Assembly: GCA_036365515.1 (NCBI GenBank)
Contig: CM070877.1
Location: 56,642,475 to 56,706,474 of the forward strand
Direction: 5' to 3'
DNA: 64,000 nucleotides
Source of the DNA: Torymus aiolomorphi
Taxonomy: Eukaryota; Arthropoda; Insecta; Hymenoptera; Torymidae
In this document: positions 42,501-54,477 of the stretch, piece after piece
Layout of the letters: each line of letters opens with the position of its first letter
Position numbering within the stretch: the first letter of the stretch is position 1
Position numbers and translations under genes: made by a program
The notes under the pieces: model-generated
Told to the model about the DNA's origin: nothing
Seen by the model: the letters and a program-made list of their open reading frames with translations, nothing else
Databases searched by the model: none

Positions 42501-43195
42501 AGTCATAATGTTTTGACATGCAGGAAACGCACAAATTCTTTCTTTTATTCCCTCTTATTACCCCTAGGGAACCATACAAGCAAAATAGCTTATGGAAAAA
42601 TATTTGTTTTAGGTTAAGTTTGAATGCACTCGGGATGTTTTCGGTTAACGTAGATCCGAGAATAACTATCGCGATAAGGTAATGGGTCGGACATGAACCC
42701 TACCTTCTTTCATTTTTCAATATATCTCCCAACACAAGCAACCAGCTTTCGGAAGGGAGACTTCTCCATATTCAAAAACACAGACGCAATACAAGTAAAC
42801 ATTAGGTGACTCAGGGCCTATGAAAATAGATAGAGCCGGTCACGACTAAGAGACATACAAGGTCCAAAAAAGTTAAACCTCCATTTTTATGGAAAGCAAA
42901 TAGTATTTGTGACGCGTCCGTTTAAATTTAAATTCCTTTAGCAAGACAGAGCAGAACACGTGTGCCTTGTCTGCTAGGAGAGCGGATTATTTAATACTTC
43001 AAACCGTATCACAACGGTTATTCAGCTAGTTTTTGTGACAATCAGGCCAAGCCTCTGCCGATCTTAATTTCTTCGTTTTCATATCCTGAATATAACTCCC
43101 TTAAAAAGGATTCCGGATCTATGGGAAAGCGCTCCTTGTTGCGTTTGTCATAATTTTCCTCTCCATTCCTCCGTTTTTCTAACTTTCGAAAAAAA
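42501..43195. other. Gypsy region between the first ORF and gag
   Basis: About 0.7 kb, no supported frame. The minus-strand open frames at 43042-43263 and 43235-43660 are antisense shadows of gag. Confidence 0.4.
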
Positions 43196-44468
43196 ATGGC
43201 GAAAACGCGCAAATCGGGATCCTTCATGCTCGCTTTACAATCGTCCATAGACGAAGACGACACAAGTGAGATAGAGAAAAAGTCTCGAATGGCAACGAGC
43301 CGTTACGGAAGAGCTTAAATTGCTTGACGAAAAACAAACCGAGTTAGAGGGTAAAATCGGAATTTTCGAAGAAGAAATGGAAGAAGCGGGATCCCCGCGA
43401 CTAAATAGAGCAACGGCCGCGGTACTCAAATACGAGATTAATGAAAAATACAATTCACTCTCGGAAAGCATCGAAAAAATGCATACTGATAAAAACTTTG
43501 ATGACGCAAAATTAAAAAAGGACGTAATACTTTTGCAGACGCGAATCGAAATCCTCGAATGGAAAAACGACCGATTAATCAATAATATCGCGGACCTAAG
43601 GAACAACGACAACGAGTCTAGCCTCCGTCGCGATTTCGAGGAAGCGCTTGCAAATGTCAAACGACAGTTTGCTGTGGAATTAAAGAAAATGGCCGAGCAC
43701 TACGAAGCAAAGGTTAGCGATCCCAAAAAAATCATAGTCAATATGAAAAAATGCCCAGCCGGTGCCATGACATCCGCAAACGAGCCCTCACATAGAATCC
43801 GTCTAGAGATTCCGAAATTTCGAGGTCTTGAGAGTGAGAAATCAATCAGATTCTTGTCCGAGTTTAAAAAATATGTGGTTAAGCGAAATTCCAGTCAGTT
43901 GGTGTGCTTAATCTCTTAGGCTCTCGAAAACGACGCGAGAAACTAGTGGTACATGTACGAGGGAGAGGTAGAATCGTACAACTTCGTAGAACGTTTTCAG
44001 GCGCGCTATTGGGACTCGAACACCCAGCGGACGGTTAAAAAAAGGGTAGAGTACGGTCAATACTATCCGGGGGGCAATACAAGCCGCGTGAACTACGCGA
44101 CAAATATGTACGGGATCGCGAAAGAATTAGACATGAATTACACAGAGGAGGAGTTCGTTTTGAAACTGAGCGAACACTTTGAAAAGACCATTCGGCACGC
44201 CATCATCGGCCAACAAATAAAAGACAAAACTACTATTTTGAAAGTATTAAATGACTATGATAATGACGATCAACGCCAGAAAGCAAAACAGTCTTTTCAA
44301 AGTAAAACGCTAGATCAGAGCAAACCCGCTCCACGCGATAACGCACGTCCAAACGAGCCTCGGAATAGGCCGTGGGTAAATAAAGATCCGCAAGTTGCAA
44401 CGATGCAGGAGTCAACCTCACCAGGCAACTCAAAAAACGATAAAATAGTCGATGAGAGAAAAAAATGA
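43196..44468 (+). pseudogene. Gag-like protein of the gypsy, broken
   Basis: Likely start ATG 43196 (MAKTRKSGSF). A frameshift near 43300 leads into 43320-43919, which is strongly coiled-coil (long runs of Glu/Lys/Leu) and ends with a capsid-start-like RLEIPKFRG segment. Two in-frame TAGs (43917 and 43944) separate it from 43953-44468, which has capsid features (YNFVERFQARYW, LDMNYTEEEFVLKLSEHFEK) and a basic, Pro/Asn-rich tail. No zinc knuckle was found. It packages element RNA in related elements. Confidence 0.8.
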
Positions 44469-44906
44469 GAAAAGAAATAACGCGAAACAGAAAATAGAAA
44501 TTTTGAAAAGCCACGATGAGATTGATATCTACAATATAAATTTCGAAAATTCGCCAGTAGAGTCACCCCCGTCAAGCTTAGAGAAGCCGAGAAACTCGCA
44601 GTAGTTGTCTCTCGCGCCGCGAATGATATCATGCGGGGGGCAACTGAATCAGAAAATAAGGCAAGCTTTAAAAACATAAATGTAACTTCTATACTCGAAG
44701 ACCCACGTGACGAGCTTCTTCACGACATAAAACCAGATGGTTCAAACGTGAAGGTAACAAACTGTCCAGAAATCGAAATAATGCTAGAAAATACACGCGT
44801 GAACGCCTTAATCGATACGGGGAGCGAAATTACCTGTATCTCAGAGGAATTTTATTACGCAAATCAAAACGATTTTGCAGCGCAACCAACACTACCGATT
44901 AGCGGA
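44469..44906 (+). pseudogene. Gypsy pol start: aspartic protease, interrupted by the BEL element
   Basis: From about 44631 the frame reads toward VNALIDTGSEITCIS, a retropepsin DTG motif at about 44815, then PISG, where the BEL element is inserted after 44906. The frame resumes without change at 53035 beyond the second duplication copy, showing that pol was open at this point when the insertion happened. Confidence 0.82.
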
Positions 44907-45214
44907 TGTCTAATATGCGCTCATGTGTGTATCGCGAATTCATTTTTTTGATTGTATTAACGCGCCGATTCGGTTACGGTTACCTACACTGTCTTACGTG
45001 GATGTTCGTCTGCGAATAGTACTGCGCACGTCCGAAGCGCCACCTAAAGGTCTAACATCCTTTTTCCGCCCGGGCGTTTTTCAGTCTCAGCGCGGCCATC
45101 ACACACTTCACACGCTCACCTCGCGCTCCCGCACTGTCAGTTTATTTGAGAGATAATAAATCACACCTATTGGTGTTCGGCTTTGTTTTATTTGTGCAAC
45201 CCCAACCCATTTCA
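44907..45214 (+). repeat. 5' LTR of the BEL element
   Basis: TGTCTAATATGCGC...CCATTTCA, ends before the primer site. AATAAATC near 45156 is a possible polyadenylation signal. Confidence 0.92.
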
Positions 45215-45217
45215 TTT

Positions 45218-45238
45218 TGGTCCTTCGAGCCGGATTCG
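45218..45238 (+). promoter_or_regulatory. Primer-binding site, tRNA-Tyr
   Basis: TGGTCCTTCGAGCCGGATTC at the LTR edge is complementary to the 3' end of insect tRNA-Tyr (...CCGGCTCGAAGGA-CCA) over at least 20 nt. Confidence 0.85.
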
Positions 45239-47174
45239 GCCGGTGTGCTGTGGGGCAAAGTGAAAAACAAGAGAGGCCGAACTGAAAACGTGAATGTAGC
45301 CATTTTACGGGAGCAACAAGCGACTAGAGTTTGCGGCTCGCTCGAAAACCGGCACGAAACGAGATACGGGCGAAGGGCATCGCAGTTTTGTTGACGTCGT
45401 GTGAAGGGAGTGAGAGAAACGTCTCTCCCAAGAGTAGTGTGCGGTAGTGTGGTGACGTGCCGTAAAGCAGGAATAGGTTTTCCCAGCATCGCAGCATTAC
45501 GTCTGCGGCGATCAGGCAGACGAAGTGAAAAATAATCGTGGCTGAGAGATTTGCAGAGTCATCGGCAACTCGGCGGACGAGAGTGAGACTGTCGTGGACC
45601 TCATCGAGAGTGGACGAGTCCATTATTGCCAGCGTTAAAGGAGGATCGACGCCATCACGCGGAGCGGACGAGTCCATGCGAGGTAGAGAGGGAGACCTAC
45701 GTCGGCAGCGACGGCGTTCGAGACCGAAGCGACATTGACTCTCGGGAGAAGAAGCATCGGTGTGCTCGACCGATTGTTGCGGCTACGTGCAGGAGAGACG
45801 AACGTTCGAAAGCACGAGTGAGGCGATGATCGACGGGATAGCAGGCGAGAGCGGATCATAACCTGGCACGCATAAACGTCTGTGCGCTGAAGCGCAATGC
45901 ATCGCCAGAGGAATTTTGAGATCTTATGGGTCTCGCGTCACGGTAACTTCGCTCCGGTTTTTTACTATCTTGCGCTCTGGTTCTTTAGTGCGACTTAGTG
46001 TACTATAATGCTATTGGTTTGCAATTTTCTTTACATTTAAGGCTTACATCTTGTAAAAATTGCTTTACTATCGGGCACGTACAAGATTCAATTTTTGGTT
46101 TCTTTCGGATTTACTCGCTTTTACTTGAAGTTTGTCTACCTTACTATGCGTATCATTGAATCATATTAAGATTTCGAATCGACGCTCACTAGCAGTATTC
46201 GATTTTGTTGGATTAAGACAAAATTGGAATTGCTTTACTATCGGTTGATTGCTTTGACGTTATGCTCGCTAATTGAACTTATATGTACAGATGTAAAGCT
46301 ACTGCTACCGCTTGGAGGGTGCTGGTCGGCTGTTGCTGGTGCCTAAATGCTGTCTTCATCACAAACCCCATCTGCTGCGCTTCAATCTATGATCCAGTTA
46401 CAGCGGGTCGAGTGCAACATAATCACTAATGCTGGCTCCGGCTGATGTCTAATGCCACTTAGTACCTTCAGGATATTTATACGACAGTGAGTTCACCTAC
46501 TGGATCACTCCAACTGGAGTCGACGAGTCCTACTGGCTTATGTATCTGTAGAAGGAACTCATTTGAGGTGATATCTTCATTTCTTATTATAAGGACATAG
46601 CTGTTACATAACTTTGGAGTTCACGTATAACCAACTATTTTTCTGGCGTGGACTGAGTAGCCTACGAATTCTTTTGCGCATTTTTTTTCATTTTTTCTTG
46701 GATAACATTGTGATAGTGGATGTTTGATGGCACTTACGCTATCGAACTTGTCCTTATTTTCGACTTTGTAGCTACTATGAAGCTAGAGCTTGGATCACAA
46801 GTAAGAGATATGTCTTTGTGCGACATTTTGCCTAACAGTGTATTTCGGTAGCTAAATAAGCTTTCGCCTTTATATTTTATTAAATTGAAGCCAGCGTTTT
46901 TAGTTTTTAAGTTTTAGAATTTATCACCTTAGCCTTATATCATTGCGAATATCAATTCTAGGTTATTACTGCTTTCCTACTCCATTGGGGGAGTTGGATT
47001 GATGACGCATTGCAATTATTGAGCACAGAATCTGATAATTTACTAGTTGGATCAGTCTGAGAATCGTTATTGCTGCATACTCCGCTCGGGGAGTTAGACT
47101 GGTCCTTCCCTTAGTTGTTAGACTGACTCCTTACTCACTTTAGGTTAGGTTGTTAGCTAGTCTCACAAGCCAAA
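45239..47174 (+). other. Leader of the BEL element
   Basis: GC-rich to about 45900 and AT-richer after it. No domain in any of its open frames on either strand. Near-repeats of CTCCnnnGGGGAGTT occur at about 46980 and 47083. Confidence 0.5.
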
Positions 47175-48616
47175 ATGGATGTCATCATAGACAAGCAGAT
47201 GCAGCTGAAAAAGCGCATCGGGAACTCTTATTCATCGTTTCAGAAGTCGGGGAGAGCCAAGATGACCCAAGGAGCCTGCGAGACTAGGATAAACCAATTA
47301 AAGGACTTATGGCGCATATTCGAGAAAAATCATAATGATCTTTATGAAGATGAAGAGGCGGATCCTAAAGATCATTATTTCAAGGGGGATGTTTTTTCGA
47401 GTACCGAGGAAGCTTATCTTGATAGGTTAGGGTTATTTCAGGATTTTTTGTTAGAACTGACATACATAACGCCCCCGTCAGTCAGGGTAAGCTACCAGCT
47501 GTTGAATTGCCTATTTTTTCAGGCGAAGTCAAAGACTGGACCCGCTTCCGTGACACCTTTGATGAGATGATAGTTAAGCGAGCAAATTTGGCAAACATAT
47601 ATAAGATGCATTACTTGAAATCAGCTTTAAGAGGGGAAGGTGCTAAGCTGTTGGAAGAAGTGTCTTCTGCGGGTTCTAATTTCGAAAGTGCATGGAAGAC
47701 AATCAAGGATTATTACGAGAATAGTCGATTGTTGGTTACTGAATTGTTGTCGAAGCTCTTTTCTATACCGACTATGGGATCGGAATCCGCAGCTGAGGTG
47801 AGCCGCATTCGCACGGGGACTAAAAATATTCTTCAAGGTTTAAAGGCGTTAGGTAGTCCCACTAATCATTGGGATCATATTACTGTTTTCATGACTGTGT
47901 CCTGGCTGCATGCAGCTACTAAAAGAAAATGGGAAGAAACTGTAGCGAAATCGGAAAATCCTCAGCAGCCTCCCACGTTTGATAGTTTAGATCAGTTCCT
48001 TGAAATTGAGAGGTTAGCTTTGCTTCAATTAGAAAATTCCCAAGGAATATCGTTTTTGACTAGTTTTTCAAATAAACCTGTCAATTCTGCCAGTAGACTA
48101 AGTTTGCATAAATCTAAAGAGAGTAGGGCTGTGAATGTAGTTAATAAGGGTAAGAAAAACAATCCATGTACTTTTTGTAACGGATCGCACTTTGTAGCCT
48201 ATTGCAATGAATTTAAAGCAAAGTCTCCATTTCAAAGGAAAAAGTGGGTATCGAGTAAACGTCTGTGTTACAACTGCTTGTCGTCCCATGTTGCTTCTAA
48301 ATGCCGATGTCCGAAAAGGTGCCAAACGTGTAATGGCAAGCATCACACTTTTTTGCATTACGGTACAAATAATCAAGTGGTTCAACCCCCGTCGGAGGAA
48401 TCGCGGTCATCGATGACTCTCCTCGCGATCACCGACTCCCCACTTTCCAACGCAGAGGGGCCCCGGATCGTCTATGTTAGCAGTACTCGGATGCCTGTCA
48501 GAGAGTCGGTTTTGTTAGCAACAGTTTGGATTCGTGTCAAGTCGATCATGGGTACCAAGAGAAAATTTTGGCACCTGACGAGAAGCAGTGTGAGGAATTT
48601 TACGCTGCTACGGTGA
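47175..48616 (+). pseudogene. BEL/Pao Gag with zinc knuckles, one frameshift
   Basis: ATG 47175 in good context (CCAAAATGG) starts MDVIIDKQMQLKKRI. A frameshift near 47480 separates it from 47507-48616, in which the BEL-type Gag core is clear: LPIFSGEVKDWTRFRDTF, LKSALRGEGAKLLEEV, AWKTIKDYYENSRLLV. Cys/His knuckles follow: CTFCNGSHFVAYC (C-x2-C-x4-H-x3-C), CYNCLSSHVASKC and CQTCNGKHHTFLH. After these, the protease domain should follow, but only VLLATVWIRVKS, its opening strand, remains before the frame runs out. Confidence 0.88.
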
Positions 48617-49060
48617 GGAGAAAGGAATCTGGGAGATATGTGGTAAGGTTACCTATTAAATCTTTTGAAACCCCACGGAAATTAGGAAACTCCTATGCAA
48701 CGGCCGAGCGCATGGTAAAGGTAATGGAAAAGCGTTTCTTTCGTGATCCTGTACTCAAAAGAGAGTATACGGCCAACATGTTAGATTATTTAAAATCAGG
48801 CCACATGCGTTGTGTACCTATAGACCAATTAGATTTCGATTCGTGTTTTTTCATGCCTCACCATGGTATCATTAAAGCAAGTAGCAACACCACGCGGCTA
48901 CGCAGTCTTTAACGCGTCCGCCAAAACAAGCTTAGGTGTCTCGCTCAATGATTTATTATTAGTAGGTCCCAATCTGCTTCCGGAGTTAGTATATCTGATA
49001 ACGCATTGGCGTCTCTATCCTTTTGTTTTCGTAGCAGACGCGAAACAGATGTATAGGTAA
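48526..49060 (+). pseudogene. BEL/Pao reverse transcriptase N-terminal part
   Basis: The first recognisable RT text is RRKESGRYVVRLP, then LGNSYATAERM and FMPHHGII. A frameshift near 48900 leads to AVFNASAKTSLGVSLNDLL and FVADAKQMYR with the first catalytic Asp. TAA at 49058-49060 stops the frame, but the same frame goes on in the next feature. Compared with the family, most of the protease and the RT start are deleted upstream. Confidence 0.88.
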
Positions 49061-50980
49061 ATTTTCATTCACCCTGAAGATCAGCATCTTCAGGCCATTC
49101 TTTGGAGGGAGGAGGAGAGGCAGAAATTACTAGTTTTCTTTTTAACAACAGCAACTTTCGGTGTCGCCAGTTCACCATTTTTGTCAGTTCGTACCCTGCG
49201 GCAATTAGCGCAGGATGAAGGTTCGGTTTTTCCTTTGGGCAGTACTGTTGTGAACGAGGAGATTTACATGGACGACATATTATCAGGAGATTATTCACTT
49301 GAACGTGCAAAAAAGAAGCAGTCGGAAGTAATTTCATTAATGAACAAGGGTGGTTTTGAACTAAGAAAATGGCTTTCAAACCATCGTAACCTTATGAATT
49401 GGCTTCCGGACAGCTGTCGAGCTACCGAGATTCGGTTAAAGGTCGGAGTAGGATTCTCCGTTTTAGGACTTTCATGGTGTCCTATAAAGGATTGCTCTTA
49501 TTTCAATATTGCTTTAGATACGATCGAGGAGCCAATCACTAAGCGTAAAGTTTTGTCTGAAATATCTAAATTATTCGATCCGCTGGGGTGGGTGGCGCTA
49601 ATCATAATTACGGCAAAAATCTTCATGCAAACGCTGTGGATTGCCGTTAAAGATTGGGACACGGAGCTCACTACAGAGCAGGTTTCATTTTGTAAAAAGT
49701 GGTATAGCTCTTTATCGCAGATGAGAGACATTCGCTTACCTCGATGGGTAAATGTAAAATCTTGCGATCAAAAAATTGAATTGCATGGATTTGCAGACGC
49801 GTCAAAGCTCGCTTACGCCACAGTAGTCTACCTGCGGGTAATCAATGAGACTGAGGTTAGAGTTTCGTTACTATGCTCTAAAACCCGCGTCGCGCCAGTT
49901 AAGACGATCTCGATTCCTCGCCTAGAGCTTTGCACAGCTCATTTGGTCGCTAAATTGGTTCACAATTATAAGGTGAATTTGAAATTGTCAAATGTAGATA
50001 TTCATCTTTGGTCAGATTCTCGGGATCTATTGTATTGGCTTAGGGAAATTCCGAGCAAATGGCCCTCGTTTATTGCCAATCGTTGTGCCGATATTCTAAC
50101 CCTGTTACCAGGTGCGTACTGGCATCATATCGGATCTTCAAACAACCCTGCAGATATAGCTTCACGTGGCGTGAGTGTTCAACTATTGTTAAAACATAGT
50201 TTGTGGTGGCACGGCCCTCCATGTTTGCAAGAGACAACCAATGGATGGGTACGATCGCATGATCTCGACTTGTCCAGTTCCACTTCTGCAAAAAAGCCCA
50301 TACCGGCAGCAGTGACTAACGTTCATATCAATGTTGATTTGTTAGATAAGTATTCGTCCTTGGTAAAACTCACACGAATTACTGTCTATGTGATGAGATT
50401 TATCCGTCGATTATTGGAGAAAAGCTCGCATAAGGCAAACTTTTCGCCCTTACTGCTAAGCTTCCCATTGGTTGACGAAATTGAAATTCAAGCTGAGGAG
50501 ATCAAATATGCGCAATTGATTTGGAGCGGTTTAGTGCAGCGAGCAATTTACTCAGAAAAAATTAAAGCTCTCGAACGAAACATGGATGTAAGTCGCTCAA
50601 GCCAGTTGAAAAACCTTCACCCGATTTTAGTTAATGGTCTGATTAGGGTGGGCGGTCGCCTCAAACATTCCATTCTTAGCACCGATAAAAAATATCCTGT
50701 TATTTTGCCTGCTGATTCTCGGTTTACTTGGCTAATCGCCAACTATTTCCACGCTCTCAGTCTTCATGGAGGCACCCAATTGACCTTAGCTACTATTAGG
50801 AGAGTATTCTGGATCGTGAGAGGACGAATGATCGTCAAATCCTTTATCAGTAAGTGTCTGGTCTGTCGGAGGTATCGTGCTACTAAAGTCTACCAATTAA
50901 TGGGAGATTTACCCCCAAGTCGCGTCCGGCCATCTAGGCCATTTTCTAAGTCAGGCGTCGACTATACTGGGCAGTATTGA
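49061..50980 (+). pseudogene. BEL/Pao RT palm, RNase H and integrase start
   Basis: Continues the RT frame: ILWREEERQK, then IYMDDILSGDYS with the Asp pair (about 49265), the thumb, and SEISKLFDPLGW. RNase H shows LHGFADASKLAYATVVYL and LWSDSRDLLYWL, followed by GSSNNPADIASRG. The integrase zinc finger has HALSLHGG and CLVCRRYR, then GVDYTG with the first catalytic Asp. TGA at 50978-50980 interrupts the frame; homology continues in the same frame. Only 599 codons are uninterrupted, but the region is otherwise well preserved. Confidence 0.9.
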
Positions 50981-51347
50981 CTTAAAACCTCTAGGCATAG
51001 GGGTTATAAATCATACAAAGGTTACTTTGTTATTTTTATTTGTTTGAGTACAAAAGCTATTCATTTAGAGGTGGTGTCAAGCTATGATACCGAGTCGTTC
51101 TTAGCTGCTTTCCGCAGATTTGTAGCCAGGCGTGGACCTTGTATCCAATTGCAAAGTGATCAAGGAACTAATTTTGTTGGTGCTTACACCGATCTTCGTC
51201 AGATGCACTCTAAAGGTTCACAAATCAATCAGTTTATCGTGCAATCGTTAGCTAGTATGGGCACAACTTGGAGTTTCAATCCCCCTGCAGCCCCCCACTT
51301 CGGTGGCATATGGAAGGCTGGTGTTCAAGCGGTCAAACACCATTTAA
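50981..51347 (+). pseudogene. BEL/Pao integrase core, cut by a foldback element
   Basis: In frame with the preceding part. STKAIHLEVVSSYDTESFL and LQSDQGTNFVGA (second Asp) are followed by AAPHFGGIWKAGVQAVKHHL, then the foldback insertion at TTAA (51344-51347). The downstream integrase piece is at 52029-52544. Confidence 0.88.
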
Positions 51348-52024
51348 GGGGGTAGACACCTTTTTTCTCTGAAATAAGAAGTCACATTTTAATACATAAA
51401 TGTAAACTAATTATTTCATACTTTTTACATATAAAAGTGGGTATATTTACCTTACCTTAAAACTTTCTCCGATGGGCCTTTTATATGGTCCAGAACCATA
51501 GTCATCGATGAAACAAGTTTTTTCACTAACCGTAAGCTTTGAAGTTTTCCTGTGGATGGATTGACTCCAGATTTGAACTAAATTACTCCTGAATAGTATA
51601 ATTCTCATATGAGTGTAGAGATTTTTTATCTAATGAGAAAAAAAAATTGTGCTGTTTTTCAAGAGTTTTTTTTTTTAATTTTTTAAAATTTTTTATATTT
51701 TTTCATAATTTTTCTGATGTAAAAATTTTTTCCGACATTTAATCCTAAATCCCTACACTCATATGAGAATTATACTATTCAGGAGTAATTTAGTTCAAAT
51801 CTGGAGTCAATCCATCCACAGGAAAACTTCAAAGCTTACGGTTAGTGAAAAAACTTGTTTCATCGATGACTATGGTTCTGGACCATATGAAAGGCCCATC
51901 GGAGAAAGTTTTAAGGTAAGGTAAATATACCCACTTTTATATGTAAAAAGTATGAAATAATTAGTTTACATTTATGTATTAAAATGTGACTTCTTATTTC
52001 AGAGAAAAAAGGTGTCTAGCCCCC
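51348..52024. mobile_element. 677-bp foldback MITE with TTAA duplication
   Basis: The ends GGGGGTAGACACCTTTTTTC and, reverse-complemented, GGGGGCTAGACACCTTTTTT begin arms of about 270-300 bp that are nearly identical. TTAA is present on both sides (51344-51347, 52025-52028). The central ~130 bp (about 51625-51740) is AT-rich. No coding capacity. TTAA duplications are made by piggyBac, Kolobok and Sola3 transposases; the ends do not decide which. Confidence 0.9.
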
Positions 52025-52028
52025 TTAA

Positions 52029-52544
52029 GACGAATAGTGAAGCGACATGAAAATGACTTTTGAGGAATTTTCCATTATGCTTTGTCAGGTGAAAGCTTGC
52101 CTCAATTCTCGTCCGTTACTTCTCTTAACCGATGATCCGTCGGACCTGTTCGTATTAACCCCGGCCCACTTTCTCATTGGGGAAACTTCCCTTATATTTG
52201 CAGAACCTCGGATAGCTGAAGAAAATATCCCACCTCTTCAGCGCTGGCGTCGAATCACCCAACTGGTTCAAAAGCTTTGGGAGCACTGGTCGCATGATTA
52301 TCTCCAGCAGCTACAAAAAAGACATAAGTGGAATGATGTTCAACCCAACTTGACAACAGGTGATTTGGTGTTGATTCGTCATGCTCCTACGCACTGGCCG
52401 CTGGCTCGTGTCATGGAAACTTTCCCAGGTAGCGATGGGCAAGTCCAAGTCGTGACCGTGAACACCGCTACTACAACGCTGCGCCGCCCGATAGTCAAGC
52501 TGGTCTTACTTCGAGCTGCTACGTCAGAAGAAAATTCAAGATAA
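52029..52544 (+). pseudogene. BEL/Pao integrase C-terminal part
   Basis: After the foldback element the frame yields MTFEEFSIMLCQVKACLNSRPL, including the Glu of the DDE triad, LTPAHFLIGE, then LQRWRRITQLVQKLWEHW and a C-terminal domain with GDLVLIRHAPTHWPLARV and TTTLRRPIVKLVLL. It ends at 52544, 176 bp before the 3' LTR. Typical of the Pao/BEL integrase end. Confidence 0.88.
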
Positions 52545-52720
52545 ATTAGATTTATTTTTTCCAAAATTTAGTTAGATTTAGCTTTGTTTATCACTCTTGT
52601 AAATACGGTTAATTAGAGAGGTTCTATTCTATTGTCAAATAATATTGTTGTTTATTGTAAACCTCACCGCCAACTGTCCAGTCGTTGAGGTCATTTACGG
52701 GGTAAATGAGGTGGGCGGAA

Positions 52721-53029
52721 TGTCTAATATGCGCTCATGTGTGTATCGCGAATTCATTTTTTTTTATTGTATTAACGCGCCGATTCGGTTACGGTTACCT
52801 ACACTGTCTTACGTAGGTATTCGTCTGCGAATAGTACTGCGCACGTCCGAAGCGCCACCTAAAGGTCTAACATCCTTTTTCCGCCCGGGCGTTTTTCAGT
52901 CTCAGCGCGGCCGTCACACACTTCACACGCTCACCTCGCGCTCCCGCACTGTCAGTTTATTTGAGAGATAATAAATCTCACCTATTGGTGTTCGGCTTTG
53001 TTTTATTTGTGCAACCCCAACCCATTTCA
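52721..53029 (+). repeat. 3' LTR of the BEL element
   Basis: 309 bp, almost identical to 44907-45214; preceded by a purine-rich GAGGTGGGCGGAA and followed by the GCGGA duplication. Confidence 0.92.
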
Positions 53030-53034
53030 GCGGA

Positions 53035-53821
53035 AAACTAATCGAGGGGGCAACGGGCGCGAAATCGGCGCGATTAAAATTTCAAGTCTTATTATCCACT
53101 ACAATAAACAATTTAAAAATCAACTTAATATTTATAGTAGTGCCAAAACTAGTCAAACCCTGTATTTTGGGATACAATGCTCACAAGGCATTACGTATGT
53201 TAATAGACACGCCATATGAAGAAATCCTCTTTACAATAAACGAGCATTATGCTCAAATCTCATATAAAAAGACCGATATCGACTCTAAGGAGTTCGTGTC
53301 TTTGAGAATCGAGGAGTCGTACGAAGATGCGAGCACAGGTAACGACAAGTACGATCCTCACGAACTAGAAAATTATTTCACAAGTGACGACGCCTATGAA
53401 TACGATCAGTCCTACGACATTTCCATAGACGAAATTGAAGAAAAGATAAATTCATGTCTGAACTTAGATAAGTCCCAAAGGGCAAAAATTAAGCATTTAA
53501 TAATGCGCGACAAAGAGGTATTTCAAAAACGTCTGGGTTTATTGTCAGATTGCGAATATAGTTTTAACTTAAAAGATAATTTGCCGTACTTTTCCAAGCC
53601 TTATCCTATTCCAATAAACTACAGAGACAAAGTAAAGGCCGAAATAAATAAATGGTTAGAGTTAGGGATAATAAGACGTTCAAAGAGTCCGTACATTAAC
53701 CCACTCGTAATTGTCATAAAAAAGGACAGATCGGTTTGTTCATGAAAATTAAACGAAAAATTAGTGGAGGATCACGAGGCGCCTCCGGGTATAGAAAAAA
53801 TTTTCTTATAATGCAAAAAAT
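53035..53821 (+). pseudogene. Gypsy protease end and RT start
   Basis: Resumes the frame left at 44906. Contains the protease end (CILGYNAHKALRML) and, after an acidic spacer, the RT start: YFSKPYPIPINYRDKV, LELGIIRRSKSPYINPLVIV. TGA at 53743-53745 ends the open frame in the motif that should read into LN; KLNEKLVED and PPGIEKIFL follow in the same frame, then a TAA. The next RT piece lies in another frame. Confidence 0.85.
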
Positions 53822-53830
53822 ATAAAATAC

Positions 53831-54477
53831 ATGTCTAGTTTCGATCTAACGAGTAGTTTTCACCAAGAAAAACAATGGGAAGCTAGTAAACAGTACACCG
53901 CGTTCATGTGCGATAACAAAGTATATGAATTCAACGTAGTACCGTTCGGAATAAAAACGAGCAGCGCAGCTCTGATTCGGGGTCTGGACATAGCCGTCGG
54001 TGACCTCGAAAACTTCCTCATTACGTTCGTTGACGATTTACTATGATGTCCGAGGACTTTGAGAGTCACATGCAGCACTTGGAACTACTGTTCGTAAAAC
54101 TTTTAAAATCCAATTTAAAAATAAACTTCAAGAAATCAAATTTCCTACGCAAGGAAGTCGTGTTTCTCGGGCACGTTCTGACGGCGGAAGGACTAAGTCC
54201 CGACCCCGAAAAAATATGCACAATAAAAAATTTCAGACGGCCACGAAACGTGAAGGAATTACAATCGTTTTTAGGATTCTTAAATTTGTATACAAAATTC
54301 ACACGAAACTATTCGGCGCACACCATTCCATTAATTAGATTGTTGAAAAAAGGGAAAAAGTATGAATGGTCGAACGACATCGAGCAGGCATTTGAAAATA
54401 TTAAAAACCTATTCGATGAGAGATACCACCGACGAGAGCGACTACGCGATCGCCGCTGTATTATCACAGATAGATGA
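53831..54477 (+). pseudogene. Gypsy RT palm and thumb, two frames
   Basis: 53831-54046 has SSFDLTSSFHQ (first catalytic Asp), FNVVPFGIKTS and ITFVDDLL (Asp pair). A frameshift near 54040 leads to 54043-54477 with HLELLFVKLLKSNLKI, FLGHVLTAEGLSPDP and LQSFLGFLNLYTKF, the usual RT thumb and connection. Near 54425 the frame changes again into RNase H, with some residues lost at the join. Confidence 0.87.

Larger units (their letters stand above)
44907..53029 (+). mobile_element. BEL/Pao LTR element, 5-bp duplication GCGGA
   Basis: LTRs at 44907-45214 (308 bp) and 52721-53029 (309 bp) begin TGTCTAATATGCGC and end CCATTTCA. They differ at only a few positions (for example GTGGATGTTC versus GTAGGTATTC). 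GCGGA flanks both sides (44902-44906, 53030-53034). It has a tRNA-Tyr primer site, a 1.9-kb leader, gag, a deleted protease, RT, RNase H, integrase and a polypurine tract (GAGGTGGGCGGAA) at 52708. It carries several frame breaks and a 677-bp foldback insertion in integrase. Confidence 0.93.

Noticed and set aside
45142..45859. Frames in the BEL leader
   Set aside because: GC-rich, conflicting strands, no domains; this is untranslated leader.
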